From assembly GCA_030123605.1 (NCBI GenBank), contig CP126123.1, forward strand, positions 4,059,237 through 4,123,236: DNA of 64,000 bases, read 5' to 3'. The stretch comes from Nitrospira sp. (GTDB lineage: Bacteria; Nitrospirota; Nitrospiria; Nitrospirales; Nitrospiraceae). The position numbers and the translations under genes are program-made. The first letter of the stretch is position 1; every line of letters starts with the position of its first letter. The notes under the pieces are model-generated. The model was not told the DNA's origin. It searched no databases and worked only from the letters and a program-made list of their open reading frames with translations. This document shows, piece after piece, positions 43,201 through 50,362 of the stretch.

Positions 43201-43433
43201 TTCAGGATTCAGGTTGCGGAATCTCCGCTTCGGTGTTGCCTCGGATCTTCGATCCGTTTTTTACGACGAAGAACGAAGGGGAGGGCACCGGGCTCGGCCT
43301 GTCGGTCAGCCTGGGCATCGTGGAGCGGCATGGGGGCAAGATTTTTGTCGAGAGCGAAGCCGGGAAGGGCACGACATTCACCGTATCGATTCCGCTCTCG
43401 ACCGAACGGTATACCATCGGGAGGTTTTCGTGA
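40215..43433 (+). CDS. Membrane sensor histidine kinase with Cache, HAMP and three PAS domains
   Basis: The start is taken at ATG 40215, after secF; ATG 40257 is also possible. Domain order: N-terminal helix (KIITAIVMVGLLPLCLSLVL), a large extracytoplasmic Cache-like sensor, second helix (VTVYGLGVFGVLLLTGLTVA), HAMP (about residues 364-420), PAS domains near 438 (RYRDLIEHSPEMIYQL), 578 (RYKALFDLVADSVFMV) and 726 (YLQNLLENANDVIYTLD), then HisKA with AAGVAHEINNPLGGIL and HATPase motifs QVLMNLILNAVQAM, DSGCGIS and GTGLGLSVS. Its stop overlaps the regulator start (GTGA), so kinase and regulator form a two-component pair. The signal is unknown. Confidence 0.88.
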   Translation: MMSCEGRLSGQAAPMLFWSRSHSLQRKIITAIVMVGLLPLCLSLVLTYIEERRALRETIGANFKEVAVEAARRIEMQVTRGMNEAQQLASTPFLRTSVTESNRSYLDKDEKTIQSMIKAWQQRWRQRDKQNEFPLFINRIVTNYLIRWHDIRKADYVGIFVTDNRGALVVSSIPQVEYYYGKTTWWQAMVTRGAGKVFVSDIFFDPAFGTHVVTMSAPIIDDEQHTTIGAVTVLLRRDTLFHSISEVTVGQTGHAMLFNSDGVPLVCPILSPEEHTVKPELVSAISASLAGWITAANDSHGGQNSIVGFAPVRLGDNLTPDSLGGKRWVTFVRQDPEESYAPLSRLVWQVTVYGLGVFGVLLLTGLTVARRIARPIGLLHEGVQRIGSGRLDQQLDLKTGDEIEQLAEAFNKMASNLRVSFEQIEHRMEDVRRLEARYRDLIEHSPEMIYQLNKAGQFVHVNKTGLDKLGYQLEEMLQMRLWDLVPKGRETEVLAYLERLVSQGRSTIETVFVAADGHPIDVEIHATALFESGGGLVHSRAFVRDVTERRLLEEQIHRYTTQLEQAVNDRTQQLVASQERYKALFDLVADSVFMVGEDGVIVAVNKREEQALGYSEQQVVGSSVLDVVQPIHHVEMKTLLAKIRAGERQVPTQEITVLDAAGKETPVEMDLILVRGSDHTWVMVQLRDITDRKRLERQMHTYQQELEAQVTERTREIEETKQYLQNLLENANDVIYTLDSDQCFTYVNSKITAWGYEKEDLLGRPYLALLSKRHRGRRLKSTLDIGVKQVYEVEVLTKSGEARLAMVSVSPLHGVEGEILGVLGIARDMTDTKKLEQQIRNSEKLASVGKLAAGVAHEINNPLGGILNCLYNLRKGTLSPSRQEEYLASMEDGLRRVQKIVRQLLDFSQQHNPELALADINQVINRVLLLTEHLFVAHGVRLETALAGDLPDIMIDRHMMEQVLMNLILNAVQAMRTGGVLTIRTAVDGSNCLVHIQDSGCGISASVLPRIFDPFFTTKNEGEGTGLGLSVSLGIVERHGGKIFVESEAGKGTTFTVSIPLSTERYTIGRFS

Positions 43434-44881
43434 AGGGGCTCGACATACTCATCGTCGACGATGAACCGTTGATGCGGTTGTCCATGGTGGATGCCTTGGA
43501 AGGAATCGGGTGCGAGGTGACGGCGGCGGCGACCGGAACGGAAGGGGTAGCGATCCTCGGGGCGCGCCGGTTCGACATCGTGATTACCGATTTGCGCCTT
43601 CCTGGCGCCGACGGGCTTACGATTCTGAAGGCCTGTAAAGAGCGGAGCCCTGCGACGGAAGTGATCTTGATTACCGCCCATGGATCGGTCGATACGGCCG
43701 TCGGTGCGATCAAACTGGGGGCCTACGACTACATCACCAAGCCGTTTCAAATGGACGAGTTGCTGCTGATCGTGGAGCGTGTCGGAAAAGTGCTGAGATT
43801 GCGGCGTGAAAATCTTGAGCTCAAAGAGGTGTTGGAAGATCGGTTCAGCTTCGGCGGCATTCTTGGATGCAACCACCACATGCGGGCGTTGCTGGAGAAG
43901 ATCAAGCTGGTCGCGGCCACCGACTCGACGGTCTCGATCGTCGGTGAGCGTGGCACCGGCAAAGAGTTGGTCGCCCATGCCATCCATTTGAATAGCCCGC
44001 GGCGGGATCAGCCTTTGATTAAGGTCTGTTGTGTGGACCTTCCTGAGCCCCTGTTGGAATCGGAACTCTTCGGTCAGGAAAAGGGCGCGTTTCCGGAAGC
44101 GCTTCGTCAGAGGCGCGGCCGGTTCGAACTGGCCCACAAGGGGACGTTGTTCCTCGACGAGATCGGCATGCTGCCCTCCGCCATCCAGGAGAAGCTGCTG
44201 CGTGTGCTCCGGGAGGGGCGGTTCGAACGTGTCGGTGGACGAGAATCGATCGAGGTCGATGTCCGGATCGTCTGCGCGTCACAGCAGGATCTGAGAGAGT
44301 GGGTGGATCAAGGCCGGTTTGACCGCGATCTCTACGACCGTCTCGCCGCCGTTCAGATCGATGTCCCGTCTTTGCGTGAACGGCGGGAGGATGTGTTGGT
44401 CATTGCCGAGCATGTTCTCGAGACGCGATCGGCAACGTTCGGCAAGGCCCTTGACGGGTTTGCACAATCCAGCAGGGAACTGTTGATGGGCTATTCGTTT
44501 CCCGGCAATGTCGGTGAACTGGAACAGATGGTTGAGCGTGCCATCGCCTTGGGGCGAGAGGGGGAATCCCTGCAGCCGTGGGATCTCTGCGGGTTTCAAA
44601 CATGCCCCTATCTCGGTGGGACGCTTCAAGCGACTTGCGGGTTTTGTGCGGAAGGATTGGCGGTGGAAGCGAAGAAGCCGATCGAGGTCGCGTCGGCGAC
44701 CCTTGCCGCGGCCAGGGAGGAATTCGAGCGGAACTATATTCTCGGTGTGTTGAAACAGGTGGAGGGCAATCGCACCAGCGCCGCGACGATGCTGGGGCTC
44801 TCTCGAAAGGCCTTGTGGGATAAGTGTAAACGGTACGGCATCTCCTCCGCCAAGGGCGAGGCGGAGGAGGATGACGATTAA
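43430..44881 (+). CDS. NtrC-family response regulator with altered GAFTGA loop and cysteine-rich linker
   Basis: The GTG start at 43430 overlaps the kinase stop and follows GGGAGG. The receiver domain has ILIVDDEP, the phospho-acceptor Asp in VITDLRLPGADG, and KPF. The AAA+ domain has Walker A VGERGTGKELV and Walker B LFLDEIGML. The sigma54-contact loop, normally GAFTGA, reads GAFPEA. Between AAA+ and the C-terminal Fis-type helix-turn-helix (NRTSAATMLGLSRKALW) lies a segment with four cysteines (CGFQTC, TCGFC). Loss of the Thr and Gly makes sigma54 activation doubtful, and the cysteines could bind a metal or Fe-S cluster. It converges with the WD40 gene, 1 nt apart. Confidence 0.85.
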   Translation: MKGLDILIVDDEPLMRLSMVDALEGIGCEVTAAATGTEGVAILGARRFDIVITDLRLPGADGLTILKACKERSPATEVILITAHGSVDTAVGAIKLGAYDYITKPFQMDELLLIVERVGKVLRLRRENLELKEVLEDRFSFGGILGCNHHMRALLEKIKLVAATDSTVSIVGERGTGKELVAHAIHLNSPRRDQPLIKVCCVDLPEPLLESELFGQEKGAFPEALRQRRGRFELAHKGTLFLDEIGMLPSAIQEKLLRVLREGRFERVGGRESIEVDVRIVCASQQDLREWVDQGRFDRDLYDRLAAVQIDVPSLRERREDVLVIAEHVLETRSATFGKALDGFAQSSRELLMGYSFPGNVGELEQMVERAIALGREGESLQPWDLCGFQTCPYLGGTLQATCGFCAEGLAVEAKKPIEVASATLAAAREEFERNYILGVLKQVEGNRTSAATMLGLSRKALWDKCKRYGISSAKGEAEEDDD

Positions 44882-44882
44882 A

Positions 44883-45998
44883 CTACTCCGATGGCTCAGG
44901 GCCGCCTTCCCAGAGTTTCACGGTACGGTCCCAGGAGGCGCTGGCCAAGCGCAGTCCGTCCGATGAGAAGGCGATGCCGCGCACCGGTCCGGTATGGCTC
45001 TTGTCGGTTCTGAAATTGCGACCCGTGGCGATGTCCCAGAAGCGGATCGTGTGGTCGTCGCCGGAACTGATGAGGACTTTTCCATCCGGCGAAACGGCCA
45101 GGGCTCGAACCCATCCGTTGTGCCCGCGTAAGACGCGCAGTTCGTTCATGGTCGGCATCTCGAAAAACCGGATCGTGTTATCCCGGCTGCCGGTGATGAG
45201 AATTTTTCCGTCCGGTGTGAAGACCATCGCGCCGATCCAATATTCCATCGGTTTCTGGAATCCCCCGTCGTCCTCGATGAAAAAGCCGCGGGTTTCCGTC
45301 GAGTCCTCTTCCGTTTCCTCCCAATGGCCGTTGTGGAGGATTTTTTCCTCTCCGCTCGGCAGCACTTCCCAAATTCTAATTTTGCCAATGTCGGACCCGC
45401 TGGCGAGGTGGATGCCGTCGGGCGAAAAGGCCACACAGACCGACCAGTGGTGGTCATACTGGTCTTTGCCCAAAAGGGTCATGAGGTCGGTTCCGGTCGT
45501 GACTTCCCAGATCTTGATATCCTTGTTGTGGCTGCCGCGGGCCAACATGAGACCGTCCGGTGAGAGGGACAGGCTGCACACATTGTGATCGTAGCGTGTA
45601 AAGAGGAGCTTGGTCGGTTCCCCGGTTTTGGGGTTCCAGAGGCGGATCGTGCGGTCTTCGCTGCCTGATGCGAGTGTGCGGCCGTCCGGGGTAAAGACCA
45701 AGGCGCGAATATCGGCGGTGTGGCCACGCAGTGAACGGAGCAGCCGTCCGGTTTCGATATCCCAGACACGGACATATCGGTCCACACCCCCGCTGACGAG
45801 AGTTTGTCCGTCCGGAGCGTAGGCCACGGTCCAGATGCCGTGCGAATGTCCTCGAAAGGTCTTGAGTTCCCGCAGACCTGCTTTCCAGTATTCCAGGTAA
45901 TCGACGGCGGGTGTTGTTGCCGGGGAAGCGGATTCTCCCGGGCCGTTTAATTGTCCGGCATTGTGAGGCGTCGAGGGCGCAGTGATGTGATTGCTCAT
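44883..45998 (-). CDS. WD40-repeat protein, seven-bladed propeller
   Basis: The 371-residue protein holds seven recognisable WD40 repeats, for example FRGHSHGIWTVAYAPDG, LRGHTADIRALVFTPDG, VCVAFSPDGIHLASGSD, LRGHNGWVRALAVSPDG and VRGIAFSSDGLRLASASW, enough for one closed propeller. No signal peptide is visible, so it is probably cytoplasmic. It probably acts as a protein-interaction platform. It is divergent from the HELMH protein gene and convergent with the response regulator. Confidence 0.9.
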   Translation of the reverse strand: MSNHITAPSTPHNAGQLNGPGESASPATTPAVDYLEYWKAGLRELKTFRGHSHGIWTVAYAPDGQTLVSGGVDRYVRVWDIETGRLLRSLRGHTADIRALVFTPDGRTLASGSEDRTIRLWNPKTGEPTKLLFTRYDHNVCSLSLSPDGLMLARGSHNKDIKIWEVTTGTDLMTLLGKDQYDHHWSVCVAFSPDGIHLASGSDIGKIRIWEVLPSGEEKILHNGHWEETEEDSTETRGFFIEDDGGFQKPMEYWIGAMVFTPDGKILITGSRDNTIRFFEMPTMNELRVLRGHNGWVRALAVSPDGKVLISSGDDHTIRFWDIATGRNFRTDKSHTGPVRGIAFSSDGLRLASASWDRTVKLWEGGPEPSE

Positions 45999-46060
45999 AA
46001 CAGTCTATGCCTCGTCCCTGTGCTGAGCGGAGGCGGCAACCTCCACTCGTCCTCGACGGT

Positions 46061-46090
46061 TTGCAAACCTCGCCGAGGGGTTTGTATAAT
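46061..46090 (+). promoter_or_regulatory. Promoter upstream of the HELMH-protein gene
   Basis: TTGCAA (46061-46066) and a perfect TATAAT (46085-46090) are separated by 18 nt, 103 nt before the ATG at 46194. Confidence 0.55.
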
Positions 46091-46193
46091 CGCCAGTCGT
46101 TCGACCGATCGTAAGAGAAGGACCAGGAACAAGTCAAGGTCAGCATTCGCGCGGGTTTCAGCTCGTCATTAGAAGCAGAAGAGGTGAGGTCTT

Positions 46194-47225
46194 ATGGCAA
46201 CCGGAGTAGAAGCGTCCAAGTCGTCGATGGAGATCCGTTTTCAGCCGGCCCTCCTGCAGGAAGTGATCGATTCCTTCATTGAAAAGACGGAGCGAGAAGG
46301 AGATCCGACGTACTATAAAGAGTTTCATGAACTGGCCGATCCGATCTATGAAAAATTTACGCTCGATGATCGCGAGGCGGAGTTCAAAAAACTGTATCAG
46401 TATTTGTTTGGAACCTGGGGTTTCTCCGACATCATCCGCGATGCATTCAACGAGTTTCCAGAACTCAAGCAGCGTGTCGGAATCGTGCTGGTCAAGGGGG
46501 TACTGAAGGAAGATCAGGAAGGCGTCGATGTGTTGCGCAAATGGGGCTCCGTCGAACACGACTTGGCCAAGCAGTTTGAGGAAAAGGGCTTGAAGGGGGT
46601 CGGCATCAAGTTGATTCCGCGACGGTTCTACGATCCGGCCTTGACGCGCTACTGCCGCCATGAATTGATGCACATCCACGACATGCTCGATCCGGCATTC
46701 GGCTACGATCCCGATACGAGAGTCGGACAAAACCCCGGCGAAGAAACGCTCATTCTACATCGCTACCGTATTCTCTGGAACATCAGCGTCGACAGCCGGT
46801 TGATCGTCGCAGGCAAGGAACCAATGTTGCCGAAGGAGGACCGGTTCAAGGAGTTTCGGTCGTGGTATCGGAAGATTCCACCGACTCAATTGAAATCGGT
46901 GTTTGAAGGTCTGTGGCAGACGAGTTATTTCACCCATTCCGAATTGGTGGAGATGGCGACCGACACGTTGCGCATTCTGGATCGCGCCGTGGATGTCGAG
47001 GGCGGAGAAGTTCCGGAGACCAGCACCAAGGTCATGCTCATGCCGGGGTTCCCTTGTCCCTTGTGCCGGTTCCCGACCTATTCATGGGTGGAAGATCTGG
47101 GTACCAAGGTGGAAGGGTACATTCTGGATTTTATTCGCGAGAACCATCCGGGGTGGGATGTAGAGTATGGGGCTTGTGATCGTTGTGTGGAAGTGTATAA
47201 GTTGCGCGCCGACGGTGTGATGTAG
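46194..47225 (+). CDS. Conserved hypothetical protein with HExxH-type motif and C-terminal zinc ribbon
   Basis: The 343-residue soluble protein carries RYCRHELMHIHDMLDPAFGY (residues about 154-175), in which HELMH matches the HExxH zinc-metallopeptidase signature, and a C-terminal FPCPLCRF...CDRC pair typical of a zinc ribbon. The rest is mainly helical (EVIDSFIEKTEREGD, FKKLYQYLFGTWGF). It is followed 12 nt later by a polyferredoxin and then by a NarJ-like chaperone and an NxrC-like gene, so it may act in maturation of the nitrite oxidoreductase. I do not recognise a named family; peptidase activity is inferred from the motif only. Confidence 0.65.
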   Translation: MATGVEASKSSMEIRFQPALLQEVIDSFIEKTEREGDPTYYKEFHELADPIYEKFTLDDREAEFKKLYQYLFGTWGFSDIIRDAFNEFPELKQRVGIVLVKGVLKEDQEGVDVLRKWGSVEHDLAKQFEEKGLKGVGIKLIPRRFYDPALTRYCRHELMHIHDMLDPAFGYDPDTRVGQNPGEETLILHRYRILWNISVDSRLIVAGKEPMLPKEDRFKEFRSWYRKIPPTQLKSVFEGLWQTSYFTHSELVEMATDTLRILDRAVDVEGGEVPETSTKVMLMPGFPCPLCRFPTYSWVEDLGTKVEGYILDFIRENHPGWDVEYGACDRCVEVYKLRADGVM

Positions 47226-47237
47226 CGGAGGATTGTT

Positions 47238-47843
47238 GTGGCCGGTGATCCAGCATACGGGCGTCGTGATTTTTTGAAAGACTCCGTCGTCTCGGTGGCC
47301 AAGGCGGCGCGTGAGTTTACGGTCCACAAAGACGCACCGCGCGAGCAGCCTGCTCCGCCGGTGCGAAGCGATTGGCTGCGTCCTCCGGGAGCCGTCGATG
47401 AATCCCTGTTTCTGGAACAATGCACGCGCTGCAGCGATTGTATCAAGGCTTGTCCGCCAGGGGCGATCGTGAGCGACGTATCGAACGGCACCCCGGTGAT
47501 TTTTGCGAATCAAGTCGCCTGCGAGTTGTGCGAAGATTTTCCCTGTATTGCAGCCTGCGCGACGGATGCGCTCCTGCCGGTCGTGGATTGTTTCGAGGTG
47601 CGGATGGGAGTGGCGACGGTGTCACACCGTGTCTGTACTGCGGGACAGGGTTGTCATGCCTGCGTATCGAAATGTCCGGTCGAGGCACTCTCGATGGATT
47701 TCGATGCACTCCGTCTGGTGGTGGCTCAAGAGCGTTGTGTCGGGTGTGGGATATGCGAGCAGATTTGTAAAACCGTCAATGATCGCATTGCGATCAAGGT
47801 AACACCGGCACGCAACCTGGCTGCCGGTGCGATGGGCCGTTGA
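47238..47843 (+). CDS. Polyferredoxin (NapF/NapG-like) with four 4Fe-4S motifs
   Basis: The 201-residue protein (GTG start, 12 nt after the previous stop) opens with GRRDFLKDSVVSVAKAA, a twin-arginine-like motif without a strong hydrophobic core. Four cysteine clusters follow: CTRCSDCIKACP, CELCEDFPCIAACA, CTAGQGCHACVSKCP and CVGCGICEQICK. Proteins of the NapF/NapG type pass electrons to, or help load, molybdenum oxidoreductases. Here it is likely to serve in nitrite-oxidoreductase maturation or electron transfer. Whether it is exported by Tat cannot be settled from sequence. Confidence 0.8.
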   Translation: MAGDPAYGRRDFLKDSVVSVAKAAREFTVHKDAPREQPAPPVRSDWLRPPGAVDESLFLEQCTRCSDCIKACPPGAIVSDVSNGTPVIFANQVACELCEDFPCIAACATDALLPVVDCFEVRMGVATVSHRVCTAGQGCHACVSKCPVEALSMDFDALRLVVAQERCVGCGICEQICKTVNDRIAIKVTPARNLAAGAMGR

Positions 47844-47941
47844 ATCCACAGTGCATCAAGCCGGTTCGAAGGATGAAAAAGTCAGGCAAATTATTGAAAC
47901 GTCGGCACTTGTGGCGAAGGCAAGGAAGAAAGAGTTCGTGC

Positions 47942-47970
47942 TTGACATCCCTTTCTCCTTTACCTATCAT
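47942..47970 (+). promoter_or_regulatory. Promoter for the NarJ-like chaperone gene
   Basis: TTGACA (47942-47947) and TATCAT (47965-47970) are separated by 17 nt, about 85 nt before the ATG at 48054. This near-consensus promoter lies in the 210-nt gap after the polyferredoxin. Confidence 0.65.
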
Positions 47971-47996
47971 ACGCCTCCTGTGCCGCAGGACTCAGG

Positions 47997-48028
47997 TGTT
48001 GCGTGGTGTGTGAGTAAAATACGCAACA
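47997..48028. promoter_or_regulatory. Inverted repeat in the leader of the chaperone gene
   Basis: TGTTGCGT (47997-48004) and ACGCAACA (48021-48028) are perfect 8-bp complements separated by 16 nt, between the promoter and the ribosome site. It could be an operator or an mRNA hairpin. Confidence 0.4.
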
Positions 48029-48053
48029 TGTTGAGGTGAGGAGTAAGATCCGT

Positions 48054-49031
48054 ATGACATCGAAACAAGTCGTGCAGCCTACCTCCCCGTCCTCCACCGC
48101 AGTCGCTTCCCCGCAGGCGGTCCCTATTAAAGATTCGCCGGCCGTTGAACGTGCGCTCAATCGCAGTAAAATTTACCTTCTCTTCTCCTGGAGTTTGCTG
48201 TATCCGGAGGATGAGGAGTTTTTGGATTATCTCCAGTGCGGTGAATTCGTCGAAGACGGACGTGCGGCATTGGAAGGTCTTCGTGTGGCGCTTGACGGGA
48301 TCGGAGGCGAACGGGCGAACCAGAAAATCGCTCTGATGAAGAGACAGTTCGACCAGATCGAGAAGCTGGTATCATCCGAGTGCGTCAATTGGCAAATCGG
48401 CGACCTTCAGACGGAACATCGTCGGGTGTTCACCAATGTGATTACGCTCGATTGTCCCCCGTATGAAACCCTCTTCGGCAACGACCACGTCTTCGCACAG
48501 TCTCATGTGATGGGTGACATTGCAGGGTTTTATAAGGCCTTTGGAGTCGAACTCTCGAAAGATGTCCATGAGCGTCTGGATCACCTCAGTGTCGAACTCG
48601 AATTCATGCATTTCTTGACCTATAAGGAATCCTATTCGCGTTGTCACGATGGGATCGAGAAGACGGACATCGTGGTCGATGCGCAAAAGAAGTTCATCAA
48701 GAATCATATCGGCCGGTGGGTGCCGTTGTTCTGCAGGATGTTGGCGAAGAAATCGGATACCGGGTTGTTCAAGCTGATTGCCGACTGTATGTCGGAATGG
48801 ATGGATTTTGAAGTCGCCTTCCTCGGGGTAACGGTGCAGCCTTACTCCGAGGCGGACTATAGACCAGCTACCTTCAATGCTCCGGAAGGTCAAACCTACG
48901 AGTGTGGGGCGCAGGACAAGGGAAATGAATTGAGTATGTTGCTGAGTGAGGTCGGGGCCCAGTCCTTCATGGACCAGAAAACGAAAGAGAAGGATGACGA
49001 GAAGGGTGAAGGCCCAGTCGGAACTGCGTAG
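48054..49031 (+). CDS. NarJ/TorD-family chaperone, probably for nitrite oxidoreductase
   Basis: The 325-residue all-helical protein has the TorD/NarJ-family core DCPPYETLFGNDHVFAQSH, followed by MGDIAGFYKAFGVELSKD and VELEFMHFLTYKE. These chaperones bind the catalytic subunit of DMSO-reductase-family enzymes and help cofactor insertion and Tat export. The start at 48054 follows GAGGAG; a GTG at 48036 adds 6 residues and is less likely. The next gene encodes an NxrC-like subunit, which makes nitrite oxidoreductase the likely client. The N-terminal 30 residues are low-complexity and Ser/Pro-rich. Confidence 0.82.
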   Translation: MTSKQVVQPTSPSSTAVASPQAVPIKDSPAVERALNRSKIYLLFSWSLLYPEDEEFLDYLQCGEFVEDGRAALEGLRVALDGIGGERANQKIALMKRQFDQIEKLVSSECVNWQIGDLQTEHRRVFTNVITLDCPPYETLFGNDHVFAQSHVMGDIAGFYKAFGVELSKDVHERLDHLSVELEFMHFLTYKESYSRCHDGIEKTDIVVDAQKKFIKNHIGRWVPLFCRMLAKKSDTGLFKLIADCMSEWMDFEVAFLGVTVQPYSEADYRPATFNAPEGQTYECGAQDKGNELSMLLSEVGAQSFMDQKTKEKDDEKGEGPVGTA

Positions 49032-49131
49032 GGGTTCTTGGTTTGTGGGCAGTGCGGGATTCGGTTTCCGTGAGACGTTATAAGTTTTCAGTTCTTTTTT
49101 CTTATTAATCTTACAGAGGAGGGCATACGCA

Positions 49132-50085
49132 ATGAGACTGATGCAGACACGCAACAAGCGTTTGGTGTTTGGCATTCTGCTCTCTGCGCTGATCGTCGGC
49201 GTCATGTTGACGATCGGGCAGGTGCCCCTCGCGGTCAGCCAACCGGTGACCATTCCCGTGAAGGCGATCAAGGGGGCAATCCCGATGGACGGTGCGAATC
49301 CCATTTGGGAAGGAGTGCCGGGTGTCATCATTCCATTGAGCGGTCAGACCATCACCACGCCGATGCACCCAAATATTTCGGTGAAGTCGGTGTTCGTGAA
49401 GGCGGTCAGCAATGGGAAGGAGTTGGGGCTGCGCCTGGATTGGGCCGATCAGACCAAGAACGATACGGCGATCGGACCGCAGGATTTTCGTGATCAGGCA
49501 GCGGTCATGTTCCCGGTCAACACGGCGGGAGCTCCCCCGTTCCAGTGTATGGGGCAGTCCGGTGGAACCGTCAACATTTGGCGGTGGAATGCCGAGTGGC
49601 AGAAGGATATCGGGAAGGATAGTGCCGGAATGTGGGACGTGGACGATCAATATCCCGGCATCTTCTGGGACTACTACTTTGAAGAGCCTGCCGGTGGTGT
49701 GACCTATCCGGATCGTATTGGTCGCAGCCTGGGTCCATTCAATTCCGGTATTTGGTCCGGTAACATCATGTCTGATCCGACCTTGCGTGTCAGTTCCGTT
49801 GAGGATCTGAACGCCAACGGATTCAGCACGTTGACCACCCAAGCCCACCAAGATGTGATCGGCAATGGTGTGTGGGAACCGGCCGGTTCCGTCAAGGGTG
49901 GTTGCTGCGTTGGTCCGACCTGGCGTATCGTCGTGAAGCGTTCGTTGGAAACCAGCGATGCGAACGACACCCAGTTCAAGGCGGGCGCTTCGGTGCCCAT
50001 CGCCTTCGCGGTGTGGGATGGGTCAAACATTGAACGAAACGGCATGAAGGCTCTCTCCACGTGGTTCACGCTGAAGATGCCGTGA
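49132..50085 (+). CDS. NxrC-like haem-binding gamma subunit (ethylbenzene-dehydrogenase gamma type)
   Basis: The 317-residue protein has an N-terminal anchor/signal (LVFGILLSALIVGVMLTIG). The periplasmic domain shows the EB_dh pattern PMDGANPIWEGVPGVIIPLSG, LGLRLDWADQTKND, DFRDQAAVMFPV, WRIVVKRSLETSDAND and PIAFAVWDGSNIERNG. Such subunits hold a b-type haem and take electrons from the Fe-S subunit of nitrite oxidoreductase. GAGGAGGG precedes the ATG. A homologue lies at 55889. It is followed by a terminator, so chaperone and subunit form a two-gene unit. Confidence 0.82.
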   Translation: MRLMQTRNKRLVFGILLSALIVGVMLTIGQVPLAVSQPVTIPVKAIKGAIPMDGANPIWEGVPGVIIPLSGQTITTPMHPNISVKSVFVKAVSNGKELGLRLDWADQTKNDTAIGPQDFRDQAAVMFPVNTAGAPPFQCMGQSGGTVNIWRWNAEWQKDIGKDSAGMWDVDDQYPGIFWDYYFEEPAGGVTYPDRIGRSLGPFNSGIWSGNIMSDPTLRVSSVEDLNANGFSTLTTQAHQDVIGNGVWEPAGSVKGGCCVGPTWRIVVKRSLETSDANDTQFKAGASVPIAFAVWDGSNIERNGMKALSTWFTLKMP

Positions 50086-50156
50086 ATCTAGTGACCTGAG
50101 GAGGCTGCTCTTGCTCCGATTACGGAGAGGAGTGTCGTGCCTAGTTGTAGTAAGAT

Positions 50157-50204
50157 GGCCCCGAGTCGTTGCCTCCAACGGCAAAATGATTCGGGGCCTT
50201 CTTG
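50157..50204 (+). terminator. Terminator-like hairpin after the NxrC-like gene
   Basis: GGCCCCGA (50157-50164) pairs with TCGGGGCC (50191-50198), with a smaller GTTG/CAAC stem inside, followed by TTCTTG. The T-run is interrupted, so termination may be partial. Confidence 0.7.
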
Positions 50205-50362
50205 TATTCGCTGCCGGAGGTATTTTTTCAGAGATCCTAGAGTGAAGTGATCGAATATGGAGGCGGAGAAGGGTTGCATTTGAGTCGGAGCGGAGTGTAT
50301 AAAATCACGTGGGGTGTTTCGCTCAATACGGTGATTTTCCTCGCTAATCTAGGTCTCCTTTC

